Origin: an uncultured Bacillota bacterium
GTDB taxonomy: Bacteria; Bacillota; Clostridia; Christensenellales; Pumilibacteraceae
NCBI GenBank assembly: GCA_949294845.1
Contig: CASFJH010000031.1
Coordinates: 1 to 64,000 of the forward strand
Length of the DNA: 64,000 nucleotides
Direction of reading: 5' to 3'
Part shown: positions 1 to 8,673 of the stretch, piece by piece
Numbering within the stretch: the first letter of the stretch is position 1
Layout of the letters: each line of letters opens with the position of its first letter
Translations under genes and position numbers: made by a program
Notes under the pieces: generated by a model
What the model saw: the letters and a program-made list of their open reading frames with translations, nothing else
Told to the model about the DNA's origin: nothing
Databases searched by the model: none

Positions 1-516
1 AAAAGCAGGCCTTACTATGACCGGATAACCTATCGTCCCGGCAAAAGACAGCGCGTCCTCGACCGTGTTGACCACTTTTGACGGGATACAGGGCTGCCCG
101 ATCGCTTCCATCGTTTCCTTGAACAGCTCCCTGTCCTCGGCACGGTCGATTGTGTCGACTTTCATGCCGAGCAGACGGACTCCGCGCTTATCCAAAAATC
201 CCGATTTTGCCAGCTGCATGGACAGCGTGAGTCCGGTTTGTCCGCCGAGGCTGGGCAGAATACTGTCAGGTTTTTCAAGATCGATTATACGTTCGAGCGT
301 GGTGAGCGTAAGGGGTTCGATATATATCGCGTCGGCCATCGCTTTGTCGGTCATAATCGTTGCCGGATTGGAGTTGACCAGCACGACGCTTATCTTTTCC
401 GCTTTAAGCGTGCGGCAGGCCTGTGTGCCTGCGTAGTCGAATTCGGCCGCCTGCCCTATGGTGATGGGGCCCGAACCTATAACGAGAACTTTCTTAATAT
501 CTTTATTCTTAGGCAT
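1..516 (-). CDS. carB: Carbamoyl-phosphate synthase large subunit, N-terminal part (cut by window edge)
   Basis: CarB uses the ammonia released by CarA, with two ATP and bicarbonate, to make carbamoyl phosphate for arginine and pyrimidine synthesis. Only the first 172 codons are in the window; the frame runs off the left edge without a stop. The N-terminus shows the pre-ATP-grasp Rossmann segment ([20 protein letters not shown]) followed by SNPATIMTD and [11 protein letters not shown], all standard CarB motifs. The ATG at 516 follows an AAGGAG ribosome site and lies 16 bases after the carA stop, so the two subunits are co-transcribed. Identity is certain; nothing can be said about the missing C-terminal halves. 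Confidence 0.96.
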   Translation of the reverse strand, partial: MPKNKDIKKVLVIGSGPITIGQAAEFDYAGTQACRTLKAEKISVVLVNSNPATIMTDKAMADAIYIEPLTLTTLERIIDLEKPDSILPSLGGQTGLTLSMQLAKSGFLDKRGVRLLGMKVDTIDRAEDRELFKETMEAIGQPCIPSKVVNTVEDALSFAGTIGYPVIVRPAF

Positions 517-532
517 AGCGCTCTTCTCCTTC

Positions 533-1597
533 TTACCGCCGCATCATCTCGACGAAACGATCGAACAAATATTCGGTATCATGCGGGCCGCCGTGCGATT
601 CCGGATGAAACTGCACCGAAAACGCGGGCTTGTCCAGATAATCAATTCCCTCGCAAGTGCGGTCGTTTGCGTTAATATATCGCAGTACGGCCGTTTCGGG
701 CAGGCTTTTGGGTATTACGGCGTAACCGTGGTTCTGGCTTGTTATAAACGTGCGCTTTTCCTCAAGATCCGTTACCGGCTGATTGGCGCCGCGATGGCCG
801 TATTTGAGCTTTTTCGTCCGCGCTCCGGACGCCAGTGCAAGAAGCTGATGACCGAGACAGATCCCGAAAGTCGGTATCCCGAGCTCCTCCAGCTTCTTCA
901 GTTCGGTTATTATGCCGACGTTGTCGGCAGGATCGCCGCCGCCGTTGGACAGCATAATCCCGTCGGGGCGCAGCGCTAATATCTGCTCAGCCGTACATCC
1001 GGCCGGAACGATCGTTACGGTGCAGTCGCGCCTTAAAAGCTCGCGTTCTATATTGCCTTTGGCGCCGAAATCCCACAGCACTACGCGGTATTTGCCGTTT
1101 CCGTGAGTTACCGGAGCGCTTGTCGTGGTATGCTCAACCGCGTTTTTAACCCTATACGCTCTTATGCGCTTCAACGCGGTTTCCATATTGCGCGGCATAG
1201 CCGAGGTTATCATGGCGTTCATAACGCCGTGCTCGCGGAGCTTGCGAGTCAGCTCTCTTACATCTATGCCTTCAATCCCGACAACGCCGTTAGCTTTAAG
1301 GTATTCGTCGAGATCGTATTCGCGGCGGAAATTGCTTCCGCGCTTTATAAGCTCGCGCACTATATAACCTTTGAGCGCCGGTTTTTCGCTCTCGCTGTCG
1401 GCGGTGATAGCTCCGTAATTTCCTATAAGCGGAAACGTCTGCGCAACTATCTGCCCGTAATAGCTGGGATCGGTGAGCGTTTCCATATAACCGACCATGG
1501 CCGTGGTAAATACAGCTTCGCCTATGGTTTCACCCTCCGCCCCGATCGACGAGCCGTCGTAAACGGTGCCGTCGGCTAAAATCAAGTATGCTTTCAT
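533..1597 (-). CDS. carA: Carbamoyl-phosphate synthase small subunit
   Basis: This is the glutamine amidotransferase subunit that hydrolyses glutamine and channels ammonia to CarB. The protein is 354 residues, normal for the family. Residues 1-150 form the CarA-specific N-terminal domain. The class I amidotransferase domain follows, with nucleophile Cys247 in GICLGH and the His331/Glu333 pair in [11 protein letters not shown]. The ATG at 1597 has a strong AGGAGG site. It lies 20 bases downstream of purF and just upstream of carB. A glutamine-using enzyme thus follows another one (PurF) in a transcript headed by an ANTAR regulator. Confidence 0.97.
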   Translation of the reverse strand: MKAYLILADGTVYDGSSIGAEGETIGEAVFTTAMVGYMETLTDPSYYGQIVAQTFPLIGNYGAITADSESEKPALKGYIVRELIKRGSNFRREYDLDEYLKANGVVGIEGIDVRELTRKLREHGVMNAMITSAMPRNMETALKRIRAYRVKNAVEHTTTSAPVTHGNGKYRVVLWDFGAKGNIERELLRRDCTVTIVPAGCTAEQILALRPDGIMLSNGGGDPADNVGIITELKKLEELGIPTFGICLGHQLLALASGARTKKLKYGHRGANQPVTDLEEKRTFITSQNHGYAVIPKSLPETAVLRYINANDRTCEGIDYLDKPAFSVQFHPESHGGPHDTEYLFDRFVEMMRR

Positions 1598-1617
1598 CGT
1601 GCTTGTTCCTCCTGTCG

Positions 1618-3027
1618 TCAGTCGTCGAATTTATCTTTGCCGGTTGCTTCGACCTTTATGGGATATTCGCCCGTGAAACAGCCTCTGCAATAATCGATGT
1701 CGCTGTCGCCGCGTATTTTTAGCAATTCGCCGATATCCAGGTAAACGAGGCTGTCGGCGCCGATTTTCTCGCAGATTTTGCCAAGAGGCATTTTGTTCGC
1801 TATCAGATTGTCGGGACTGTCGACGTCGGTTCCGAAGTAGCACGGAAACCTGAACGGCGGGCTCGACACCCTCACATGGACTTCCTTTGCTCCGGCGTTG
1901 CGAAGCGACTGAATGATGCGCGCGCTGGTAGTGCCGCGCACTATCGAATCGTCTACCAGGATTATGCGCTTGCCTTTGACCGACGCGCGGAGCGGATTAA
2001 GCTTGACGTTTACGGTTTTTTCCCGCGCTATCTGCGACGGAACGATAAAACTTCTTCCGACATATTTGTTCTTGACGAATGCCGCGCCATAAGGAATACC
2101 CGATTCGAGGCTGTAGCCGTAAGCCGATTCCAGTCCGCTGTCGGGAACGCCGCAAACCATGTCCGCTTCGGTAGGAAGCTGTCGCGCGAGCGCGCGCCCC
2201 ATGGCGACGCGCGCGTCGTAAACGCTCAGCCCGTCTATAACGCTGTCGGGCCGCGCGAAATAAATATATTCAAAAACGCACAGTCCGCGCTTGTATCCTT
2301 TAGTCGGCGTCTGTACCGAACGGACTTCGCCGTCAAGACCGACGCTTACTATCTCGCCCGGAGCGACGTCGCGGACGAAATCGGCGCCCAGAGCGTCCAG
2401 AGCGCACGTTTCGGACGAGAATATCGTCATGCCGTCTTTTACGCCCATGCACAGCGGTCTGAAGCCGTTACGGTCGCGCACGGCTATAAGCCTGTCTTTT
2501 GTGGCGATAAGTATACAAAACGCGCCCTCGATTATATCGGTAAGCGCATATACCGCTTTCTCCAGATCGTTGCATTTAATCATCTGCTCGATGAGGAGCA
2601 TATTTATTATTTCCGAATCGTTGGTGGTATGAAAGACTTTTCCGCTCTCGTTTACCATCTTGCCCCTTATGTAAGCGGCGTTTGTAATATTCCCGTTATG
2701 AGCTATAGCGCAGGTAAGCCGCGAATGTATCGTTTCTATAGGCTGCGTGTTTTCCGAATTGTTCGAGCCGGTAGTCGAATAGCGCGTATGCCCGATCGCA
2801 ACATGGGTATCGGGGACGTATTCGAGATAATCCGAGTTGAATACTTCGCTTACCAGCCCGACGTTCTTACGGCATTTGAGACGTCCGTCGATGAAAGTTG
2901 CAATACCGGCGCCCTCCTGTCCGCGGTGCTGCAACGCCATAAGCGCCGTAGCGGTGTAACCTACCGTCTGCACGGGTTTTGGGCTGATTATGCCGAATAC
3001 GCCGCATTCTTCGTTCAGTTTTCTCAT
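1618..3027 (-). CDS. purF: Amidophosphoribosyltransferase
   Basis: PurF catalyses the first committed purine step, glutamine plus PRPP to phosphoribosylamine. The 469-residue protein starts MRKLNEECGVFGI, so the Ntn nucleophile Cys8 would be exposed after removal of a seven-residue propeptide. The PRPP motif ILVDDSIVRGTTS is intact. The C-terminal CRGC pair, with CVFEY and PCYFG upstream, matches the cysteines that hold a [4Fe-4S] cluster in Bacillus-type PurF. The ribosome site AGAGGAAG precedes the ATG. It sits 27 bases after an ANTAR regulator and is not next to other purine genes, which is unusual; carAB follows. Confidence 0.97.
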   Translation of the reverse strand: MRKLNEECGVFGIISPKPVQTVGYTATALMALQHRGQEGAGIATFIDGRLKCRKNVGLVSEVFNSDYLEYVPDTHVAIGHTRYSTTGSNNSENTQPIETIHSRLTCAIAHNGNITNAAYIRGKMVNESGKVFHTTNDSEIINMLLIEQMIKCNDLEKAVYALTDIIEGAFCILIATKDRLIAVRDRNGFRPLCMGVKDGMTIFSSETCALDALGADFVRDVAPGEIVSVGLDGEVRSVQTPTKGYKRGLCVFEYIYFARPDSVIDGLSVYDARVAMGRALARQLPTEADMVCGVPDSGLESAYGYSLESGIPYGAAFVKNKYVGRSFIVPSQIAREKTVNVKLNPLRASVKGKRIILVDDSIVRGTTSARIIQSLRNAGAKEVHVRVSSPPFRFPCYFGTDVDSPDNLIANKMPLGKICEKIGADSLVYLDIGELLKIRGDSDIDYCRGCFTGEYPIKVEATGKDKFDD

Positions 3028-3054
3028 ATAACAGCTACTTCCTCTAAGATGAAA

Positions 3055-3612
3055 TCAGTTTTCGTAAGTGCGCAGAATATCGCTTGCGACCGACCTTACG
3101 GAAACGCGCGTATCCATTGCCTTTTTTTCTATATACCTGTGCGCCTGAGCTTCGGTATAGCCGAGAGTCTCCATAAGAACGAGCTTCGCTCTGCCTACAA
3201 GTCGCATATCTTCTATACGCCGGCTGAGGTCAATGTTTGCGTGGCGCAGTCCGGCGATACGCACGTTGGCCGCATAAACCGTGCGCACGGCGACCGTCAG
3301 CTCTTTTTCGGAAATAGGCCGCTCGATTACGGCAACTCCGCGGTTTTCAAAAACTGCGCGCAAGTCGTCCTGCAGCTGCTTGGCGACCACTATCACGCCG
3401 CACTCGAAGCTTGCCGACAGCTCGGACGCCGCTTTAAACCATTCTCCGCTCTTGACCTCCAGAACGGCGAGATCGAAATGCCGTGACGCGGCTATTTTAA
3501 GCGCCGCCTCGGGCGACGGAGCCGTCACTATATCGAATTTTTCGGTGCGGCGCACCGCCTCTGCTACGGCTGTGCGTACAGCGGCCGAAGCCGCGGCAAC
3601 AAGCGCGCTCAT
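3055..3612 (-). CDS. ANTAR-domain antiterminator with a degenerate receiver domain
   Basis: ANTAR proteins bind paired RNA hairpins and prevent transcription termination, often for nitrogen genes. The C-terminal part of this 185-residue protein (roughly residues 120-185) is a three-helix ANTAR domain with the typical LVGRAKLVLMETLGYTEAQA stretch. The N-terminal part has the receiver fold pattern but lacks its active residues. There is no acidic pair at the start (ALVAAASAAV), Glu replaces the acceptor Asp (FDLAVLEVKSG), and Arg replaces the switch Lys (VIERPIS). Phosphorylation control is therefore unlikely. The start at 3612 is chosen for the AGGAAAGGAG site; a longer reading to 3663 would begin at the transcription start. 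It heads the purF-carA-carB run. Confidence 0.87.
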   Translation of the reverse strand: MSALVAAASAAVRTAVAEAVRRTEKFDIVTAPSPEAALKIAASRHFDLAVLEVKSGEWFKAASELSASFECGVIVVAKQLQDDLRAVFENRGVAVIERPISEKELTVAVRTVYAANVRIAGLRHANIDLSRRIEDMRLVGRAKLVLMETLGYTEAQAHRYIEKKAMDTRVSVRSVASDILRTYEN

Positions 3613-3671
3613 GGCGGCTCCTTTCCTGCTCGGCGAGCTTACGTCCGGTTTGCGGAAATCCATACTTTATA

Positions 3672-3700
3672 ATAATACAATAATCACGCCAATTTGTCAA
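3672..3700 (-). promoter_or_regulatory. Sigma-A promoter of the ANTAR-purF-carAB operon
   Basis: On the minus strand TTGACA (3700-3695), a 17-base spacer and TATTAT (3677-3672) form a near-consensus promoter. The predicted start near 3665 leaves a leader of about 53 bases. I found no paired hexaloop hairpins of the ANTAR target type in that leader. Confidence 0.8.
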
Positions 3701-3741
3701 CTTCCGCCGCCCTCTTGCTCCGAAAATCTTGAGCGTTTTCT

Positions 3742-3773
3742 AAAAGCCCGAAAGCAAAGCATTGCTCCCGAGC
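3742..3773 (-). terminator. Intrinsic terminator after the phosphoglucomutase gene
   Basis: A 12-pair stem (3773-3762 with 3757-3746, including G-U pairs) and a four-base loop are followed on the minus strand by TTTT. It lies 12 bases past the stop codon. Confidence 0.6.
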
Positions 3774-3784
3774 CTTTGAGAATA

Positions 3785-5443
3785 TCATACGAACGTTTTA
3801 TCCAGCCAATCGATTACCGACGCTATAATTACGGCGTTTTCGTCGGGTGTGCGGCTGGCGGTAATATAAAATTTTATGAGCGGCTCCGTTCCCGACGGAC
3901 GCACGATAAGCCGGACTCCCGATTCAGTCCTGAACGACAGAACGTTGGATCTGGGAAGATCCACTTTATCCTGCGTAAGATAGTCGACAACTTCGGTAAC
4001 CGGAGATCCGGCCAGCGAGTCGGGAATGTTTTTGCGCAGATTTTCCAATAGAGTCTGCATTTTGGTATGCCCTTCCGCTCCGGGGAACTCCTTAGACACG
4101 AGTTTATGCTGATAGGTGCCGAACAGATCGTACAGCTCGTTTATTCTGTCCACAAGCGTTTTGCCTGCGCGTTTATAGTATGCCGCCATACCGGCGACAA
4201 GCATGGACGCAACTATAGCGTCCTTATCGCGGACATACGTTCCGGCAAGGCAGCCGTAGCTTTCTTCAAAACCGAACACGAAACGTCCGGCCTCGCCCTT
4301 TTTTTCAAGCTTGCCTATAACGTCGCCGATATATTTGAAACCGGTAAGCACGTCGTATGTCTCGGGATTGTACTTTTCCGTCACTTTGAAGCCGAGCTCC
4401 GTGGTAACGATAGTCTTGACCAGTACGGGTTTTTCTGGCAGCGTGCCGTTCTGCGCTCTGCGCGCGAAGATATAGTCGGTCAGCAAAACGCCCGTTTCGT
4501 TTCCCGTCAACAGCCTGTAACCGCCGTCTGTTTTTGCGGCTATTCCTATTCTGTCGGCGTCCGGATCGGTCGCTATCAGTATATCCGCGCCGCGCTGTTT
4601 TGCAAGCTCAAGTCCGAGCTTAAGCGCTTCGGGCTTTTCCGGATTGGGATAAGGACAGGTGGGAAAATTACCGTCCGGCCGGCACTGTTCGTCCACTTTT
4701 ATGACCTCGGAAACGCCCGTTTCCTCGAGTATGCGCGGAACAAGCTTGTACCCCGTTCCGTTAAGCGCGGTATACACCGCTTTTACTCCCTCAGCCGAAT
4801 CAAGGCACTGTTCCTTAACCGCGGCGATGTAACGGTCGATAAGCGCGTCGTCTATATAGCGCACACTACCCTCTTTCAGGCACTCTGCGAGCGGTCTGAC
4901 CCGCACATCGAAAGGATCAACCGCGTCGATATAACCTGTCATTTCGGTTGCGCGAGCGTCAGTCAGCTGACAGCCGTCCGATCCGTACACCTTGTAACCG
5001 TTATATTTGGAAGGGTTGTGGCTTGCGGTTATCATAACGCCGATGTCTGCGCCCAGCTCGCGCGTCATAAAGGAAAGAAACGGAGTGGGCATAAGCTCTT
5101 TCGTGATATACGCCGTAATGCCGTTAACCGCGAACACTTCAGCCGCCGTATCGGCAAAGAGGTCGGAGTTTATGCGGCTGTCGCGGCTAACCGCCACTTT
5201 GCCGTAACCGTATTTTTTCATGCAGTCGGCTATACCCTGCGTGACCTTGCGTATGGTATAAATATTAAGACAGTTCGTACCTGCGCCCAGCTCGCCGCGA
5301 AGACCGCCGGTGCCGAATTCCAGTTCCTTATAAAACGCGTTGACAATCGCTTTGTCGTCGCCGCGCATTTTTTCCAACTGCGCTTTTACGGCCTTGTCGG
5401 TCACGCGCTCGCACCAAAGAGCGTACTTTTCGTATTCCTTCAT
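3785..5443 (-). CDS. Phosphoglucomutase/phosphomannomutase (PgcA type)
   Basis: The enzyme interconverts hexose 1- and 6-phosphates, most likely glucose phosphates for cell-envelope precursors. The 552-residue length fits the long PgcA-type phosphohexomutases. The phosphoserine loop ITASHNPSKYNGYK is present, with the metal loop DPDADR and the sugar loop FGFEESYG. The C-terminal phosphate-binding loop RPSGTEP is intact. I start it at 5443 because GGAGGG lies directly upstream; an upstream in-frame ATG at 5473 would overlap the ABC transporter gene. A terminator follows. A second, different phosphohexomutase lies at 61468-62970, so the two probably have separate substrates. Confidence 0.92.
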   Translation of the reverse strand: MKEYEKYALWCERVTDKAVKAQLEKMRGDDKAIVNAFYKELEFGTGGLRGELGAGTNCLNIYTIRKVTQGIADCMKKYGYGKVAVSRDSRINSDLFADTAAEVFAVNGITAYITKELMPTPFLSFMTRELGADIGVMITASHNPSKYNGYKVYGSDGCQLTDARATEMTGYIDAVDPFDVRVRPLAECLKEGSVRYIDDALIDRYIAAVKEQCLDSAEGVKAVYTALNGTGYKLVPRILEETGVSEVIKVDEQCRPDGNFPTCPYPNPEKPEALKLGLELAKQRGADILIATDPDADRIGIAAKTDGGYRLLTGNETGVLLTDYIFARRAQNGTLPEKPVLVKTIVTTELGFKVTEKYNPETYDVLTGFKYIGDVIGKLEKKGEAGRFVFGFEESYGCLAGTYVRDKDAIVASMLVAGMAAYYKRAGKTLVDRINELYDLFGTYQHKLVSKEFPGAEGHTKMQTLLENLRKNIPDSLAGSPVTEVVDYLTQDKVDLPRSNVLSFRTESGVRLIVRPSGTEPLIKFYITASRTPDENAVIIASVIDWLDKTFV

Positions 5444-5463
5444 AATACCCTCCACTTTTATAT

Positions 5464-7200
5464 TTATTTGCACGCATACGCGCCGTAAAGCGACGCATAC
5501 ACCCCTCCGGCGGCCATTAGCTGATCGTGAGTGCCGCTTTCGGTTATGCCTTTTTCCGTAATCACGAAAATACGGTCGGCATTTCTTACGGTAGTTAGCC
5601 TGTGCGCGATAGTTACGGAGGTCCGTCCTTCGGCAAGGCTGTCAAGAGACCGCTGAACTAGCTGCTCGCTTTCGTTATCCAACGCGCTCGTTGCTTCGTC
5701 AAGAATGATTATGGGCGGATTCTTGAGAAAAACTCTCGAAATGGCGATACGCTGTTTCTGTCCGCCCGACAGCTTGACGCCCTTGTCTCCGCAATAGGTA
5801 TCGTAGCCCTGCGGCAAAGCTCTTATAAACTCGTCCGCGCCCGCGCGGACGGCCGCTTCCACCACTTCGGCAAAAGTAGCGTCGGGACGTCCGTAAAGTA
5901 TGTTCTCTCTGACGGTGCCGCCGAACAGATACACGTTCTGCTGCACGACTCCTATGTTCCGCCTCAGCTCGGACAGCTTTATCTGACGGATATCGGTGCC
6001 GCCTACGGTTATTTTTCCGCCGATCACATCGTAAAACCTGGGGATAAGGTTCGCAATAGTCGTTTTGCCTGCGCCCGACGGTCCGACAAAAGCGACAGCC
6101 GCCCCTGCCGGAACGGTAAAGCTCATGCCGCTCAGCACCGTTGCGGTATCCGCTTCATACTTAAACGACACGTTGTCGAAAACTATGTCTCCCGAAAAAT
6201 CCGCCGATGACGGCGAAGGCGGATCCTCTATGGTGACCGGTTCGTCCATGATTTCGGCAAACCTGCTGAATCCGGACATACCCGACTGAAACTGCTCCGT
6301 ATAGTTCATTATGACTTCCACCGTGGTAAGAAGAGTGCTTACATACAGCAGATAAGTCATAAGATCCACGGTCGTTATGCGCGAGTAATTTATAAACAAG
6401 GCGCCGGCCGTAACGGTTACTATATACAATATTCCGCTGTACAGCGTAATTATGCTGTGAAAGGCGCCGAGATTGGCATACGAGCGGCGTTTTACGTTTA
6501 CGAACGCCTTGTTCTGCTCCGAAAATCTGGCTTTTTCCACACGCTCGTTGGCAAACGATTTTACTACGCTTATGCCGCTGAGCGAATCTTCGAGGTGCGA
6601 GTTTATCTCGCCCACTTTGCGGCGCGTGGCTCTGAACGTGTCCCGCAGCCTCAGGTTGAACACCGCGGCCACTATTGTCATAAGAGGCAGCGCGGCGAAG
6701 ATAATCAGCGTAAGCCAAACGTTGATAGTCGCAAGATATGCGAAAATGCCCACAAGCTTAACGGCCGCGATAAAAATTTCTTCGGGACAGTGATGGGAAA
6801 ATTCTGTTATCTCGAAAAGATCGTTATTGACGCGGCTCATCAGATCGCCCACTTTATGGTTATCGTAAAACGAGCTGTTCATCATGAGCAGTTTGTCGTA
6901 AAGCGTGTACCGCATATCCGACTCAAGCTTTGCGCCCATAACGTGGCCGACGGTAACCATGAAATATCTGCAGGCGGTCTCTATAAGCTTCATAGCGAGC
7001 ATTACCGCCCCGACTGTAAATATCGGCGCAAGCTCGACTGTTTGCGCCGAAAGACAGTTATTGAGCAGATATCTGACAAGTATCGGAAAAGCCAGTCCCG
7101 ACAGAGCGTATACGAGCGCGCACAGAAGATCGAGAAAAAGCGTCCCGACGTAGGGGCGGTAAAACGGTAGAAATCTTTTTATCAGTCCGCGCTTTGCCAT
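5464..7200 (-). CDS. ABC exporter, fused membrane and ATPase domains
   Basis: A half-size exporter of 578 residues expected to work as a homodimer or heterodimer in the membrane. The N-terminal six-helix domain occupies about residues 1-310. The ATPase domain has Walker A GPSGAGKTT, signature LSGGQKQR and Walker B IIILDEATSALD, so it looks catalytically competent. The substrate cannot be told from sequence; lipids, peptides and drugs are all possible. It follows a MATE exporter gene but has its own promoter. No Shine-Dalgarno sequence precedes the ATG, and the predicted leader is only about seven bases. Confidence 0.92.
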   Translation of the reverse strand: MAKRGLIKRFLPFYRPYVGTLFLDLLCALVYALSGLAFPILVRYLLNNCLSAQTVELAPIFTVGAVMLAMKLIETACRYFMVTVGHVMGAKLESDMRYTLYDKLLMMNSSFYDNHKVGDLMSRVNNDLFEITEFSHHCPEEIFIAAVKLVGIFAYLATINVWLTLIIFAALPLMTIVAAVFNLRLRDTFRATRRKVGEINSHLEDSLSGISVVKSFANERVEKARFSEQNKAFVNVKRRSYANLGAFHSIITLYSGILYIVTVTAGALFINYSRITTVDLMTYLLYVSTLLTTVEVIMNYTEQFQSGMSGFSRFAEIMDEPVTIEDPPSPSSADFSGDIVFDNVSFKYEADTATVLSGMSFTVPAGAAVAFVGPSGAGKTTIANLIPRFYDVIGGKITVGGTDIRQIKLSELRRNIGVVQQNVYLFGGTVRENILYGRPDATFAEVVEAAVRAGADEFIRALPQGYDTYCGDKGVKLSGGQKQRIAISRVFLKNPPIIILDEATSALDNESEQLVQRSLDSLAEGRTSVTIAHRLTTVRNADRIFVITEKGITESGTHDQLMAAGGVYASLYGAYACK

Positions 7201-7213
7201 TTAATACGTTCAG

Positions 7214-7242
7214 ATTATACCACATTTCGGCTCGGCTGTCAA
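7214..7242 (-). promoter_or_regulatory. Consensus promoter of the ABC exporter, very short leader
   Basis: TTGACA (7242-7237), 17 bases, TATAAT (7219-7214). The -10 ends only 13 bases before the ATG at 7200, so the predicted leader is about seven bases and carries no ribosome site. The -35 overlaps the end of the MATE gene. Confidence 0.85.
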
Positions 7243-8588
7243 ACGTCGGCATTGCGGTCGACGCCTAATTTTCCTTTCCAGCGGCCGCGCTTGAAAAAGA
7301 ACAGCGACAGCAGCATACCCGGCAACCAGCCTATCGGGTACGCCAGTCCGACTGCAAGGAATCCCAATGCCGGAGCCAGCGCGAACGACAGCGCAACCCT
7401 TATGATAAGATCGGAAAACGTGGTTATCATAAAAGAGGTCATGTCTCCCGCCCCGCGCAGCACCCCGTCGAGAATGACCTTAGCCATGACGAAGGGATAG
7501 CCTGCCGACACGCACCACAAAAATATCTGCCCCGTTTCGATAACTTTTGCGCTGTCCTCGCCGTTGACGAACAGCCTTGTTATGTAGTTTCCGACGCTCG
7601 AGTACGCCGCTATGAATATCGCCGCGGTTATAAATCCCAATGTAAGCGCGCTCTTTACCCCGGGGCTTATCCGTTCGGTTCGTCCGGCTCCGAGGTTCTG
7701 TCCCGTATAGCTCGATACGGCCGTTCCGACGGTGGTGAAGCACGAGACGGCAAACAGGCTGACCTTAAGGCTTGCCGAGTATCCGGCCACAACGTCCGGG
7801 CCGTATCTGTTTACCACGCTCTGAACGAAAAGATTGCCTACCGAAACGAAGGACTGCTGTAAAACGGACGGGATCGCAACGCCGATAATGTTAACGAAAA
7901 GTCTGCGGTCGAACATTTTAAAATTGCCTTCCAGCTTTCTCAGCCGCAAAAGCAGTATCAAGCTCGCCAGAACGGCGGCAAGTCCCTGAGCTATGAACGT
8001 CGCCCATGCCACTCCTGCCACGCCCATTTTAAAGGCCGTGACGAAAACTATATCGAGCGCGATGTTTAAAAGCGACGAAAAGATAAGCATATAAAGCGGA
8101 GTGCGCGAGTCGCCCATCGCCGTGCTTATCGAGTTGACGCTGTTGTATACGAAAAGAAACTCGAGTCCCCAGACGTAAATGAGCATATACTTTATAGCGT
8201 CGTCGATAATCTCCTGCGGGGTGTCCAGCAGTTTGAGTATCGGCTCGCATACGAACGTGCCCGCAACGGTCAAAACAGCCGCCAGCACTATAACCGAAAC
8301 GGTAGAAGTGCAGACGGCCGTTTTCAGTCTTCCGTACTGTTTAAGTCCGAACAGCTGAGAAACTATAACGTTGATGCCTATGCCGAAGCCGAGCGCAAAC
8401 GCCATAAACAGCATAGTCACCGGATACGACGCTCCTACCGCAGCAAGCGCGTTCTTGCCGATAAACTGACCGGCAACCACGCTGTCCACTATGTTGTACA
8501 TCTGCTGAAAAGCTACGCTCAGCAGCATGGGCAATGCAAAGAATGCGATTACTTTAAAGGGCTTTCCTTCTGTAAGATCTCTGTTCAC
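7239..8588 (-). CDS. MATE-family multidrug/cation efflux transporter
   Basis: A 449-residue, twelve-helix antiporter of the MATE family (DinF/NorM-like). The N-terminus NRDLTEGKPFKVIAFFALP is the usual opening, with FQQMYNIVDSVVAGQFIG just after it. The GTG at 8588 gives exactly this N-terminus. A longer reading to 8624 would place the start inside the promoter. The GTG lies seven bases after the -10 box and has no Shine-Dalgarno sequence, so the mRNA is probably leaderless. The exported compound is unknown. The ABC exporter next to it has a separate promoter. Confidence 0.92.
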   Translation of the reverse strand: MNRDLTEGKPFKVIAFFALPMLLSVAFQQMYNIVDSVVAGQFIGKNALAAVGASYPVTMLFMAFALGFGIGINVIVSQLFGLKQYGRLKTAVCTSTVSVIVLAAVLTVAGTFVCEPILKLLDTPQEIIDDAIKYMLIYVWGLEFLFVYNSVNSISTAMGDSRTPLYMLIFSSLLNIALDIVFVTAFKMGVAGVAWATFIAQGLAAVLASLILLLRLRKLEGNFKMFDRRLFVNIIGVAIPSVLQQSFVSVGNLFVQSVVNRYGPDVVAGYSASLKVSLFAVSCFTTVGTAVSSYTGQNLGAGRTERISPGVKSALTLGFITAAIFIAAYSSVGNYITRLFVNGEDSAKVIETGQIFLWCVSAGYPFVMAKVILDGVLRGAGDMTSFMITTFSDLIIRVALSFALAPALGFLAVGLAYPIGWLPGMLLSLFFFKRGRWKGKLGVDRNADV

Positions 8589-8595
8589 GCGTTTA

Positions 8596-8624
8596 ATTAT
8601 ATGAGCAATTTTTTGAATTGTCAA
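8596..8624 (-). promoter_or_regulatory. Perfect consensus promoter abutting the MATE start codon
   Basis: TTGACA (8624-8619), 17 bases, TATAAT (8601-8596): a full match to the sigma-A consensus. Seven bases separate the -10 from the GTG start at 8588, so transcription should begin at or within a base or two of the start codon. Confidence 0.88.
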
Positions 8625-8673
8625 TCGTATATGCTGAAAAACAGCACATTTCAGATAATAAATTTCAGCCCGT

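Noticed and set aside
1876-3486. Long plus-strand frame (536 codons) over purF and the ANTAR gene
   Set aside because: It is antisense to two clearly identified genes, has no family resemblance and follows from the codon bias of the true strand. The same applies to the 473-codon frame at 4067-5488 and to other long plus-strand frames opposite tyrS, metY and the transketolase.
3613-3665. ANTAR-type paired hexaloop hairpins in the operon leader
   Set aside because: The only hairpin visible (GCTC/GAGC) has a three-base loop, and no second hairpin or terminator is present, so autoregulation by antitermination is not supported.
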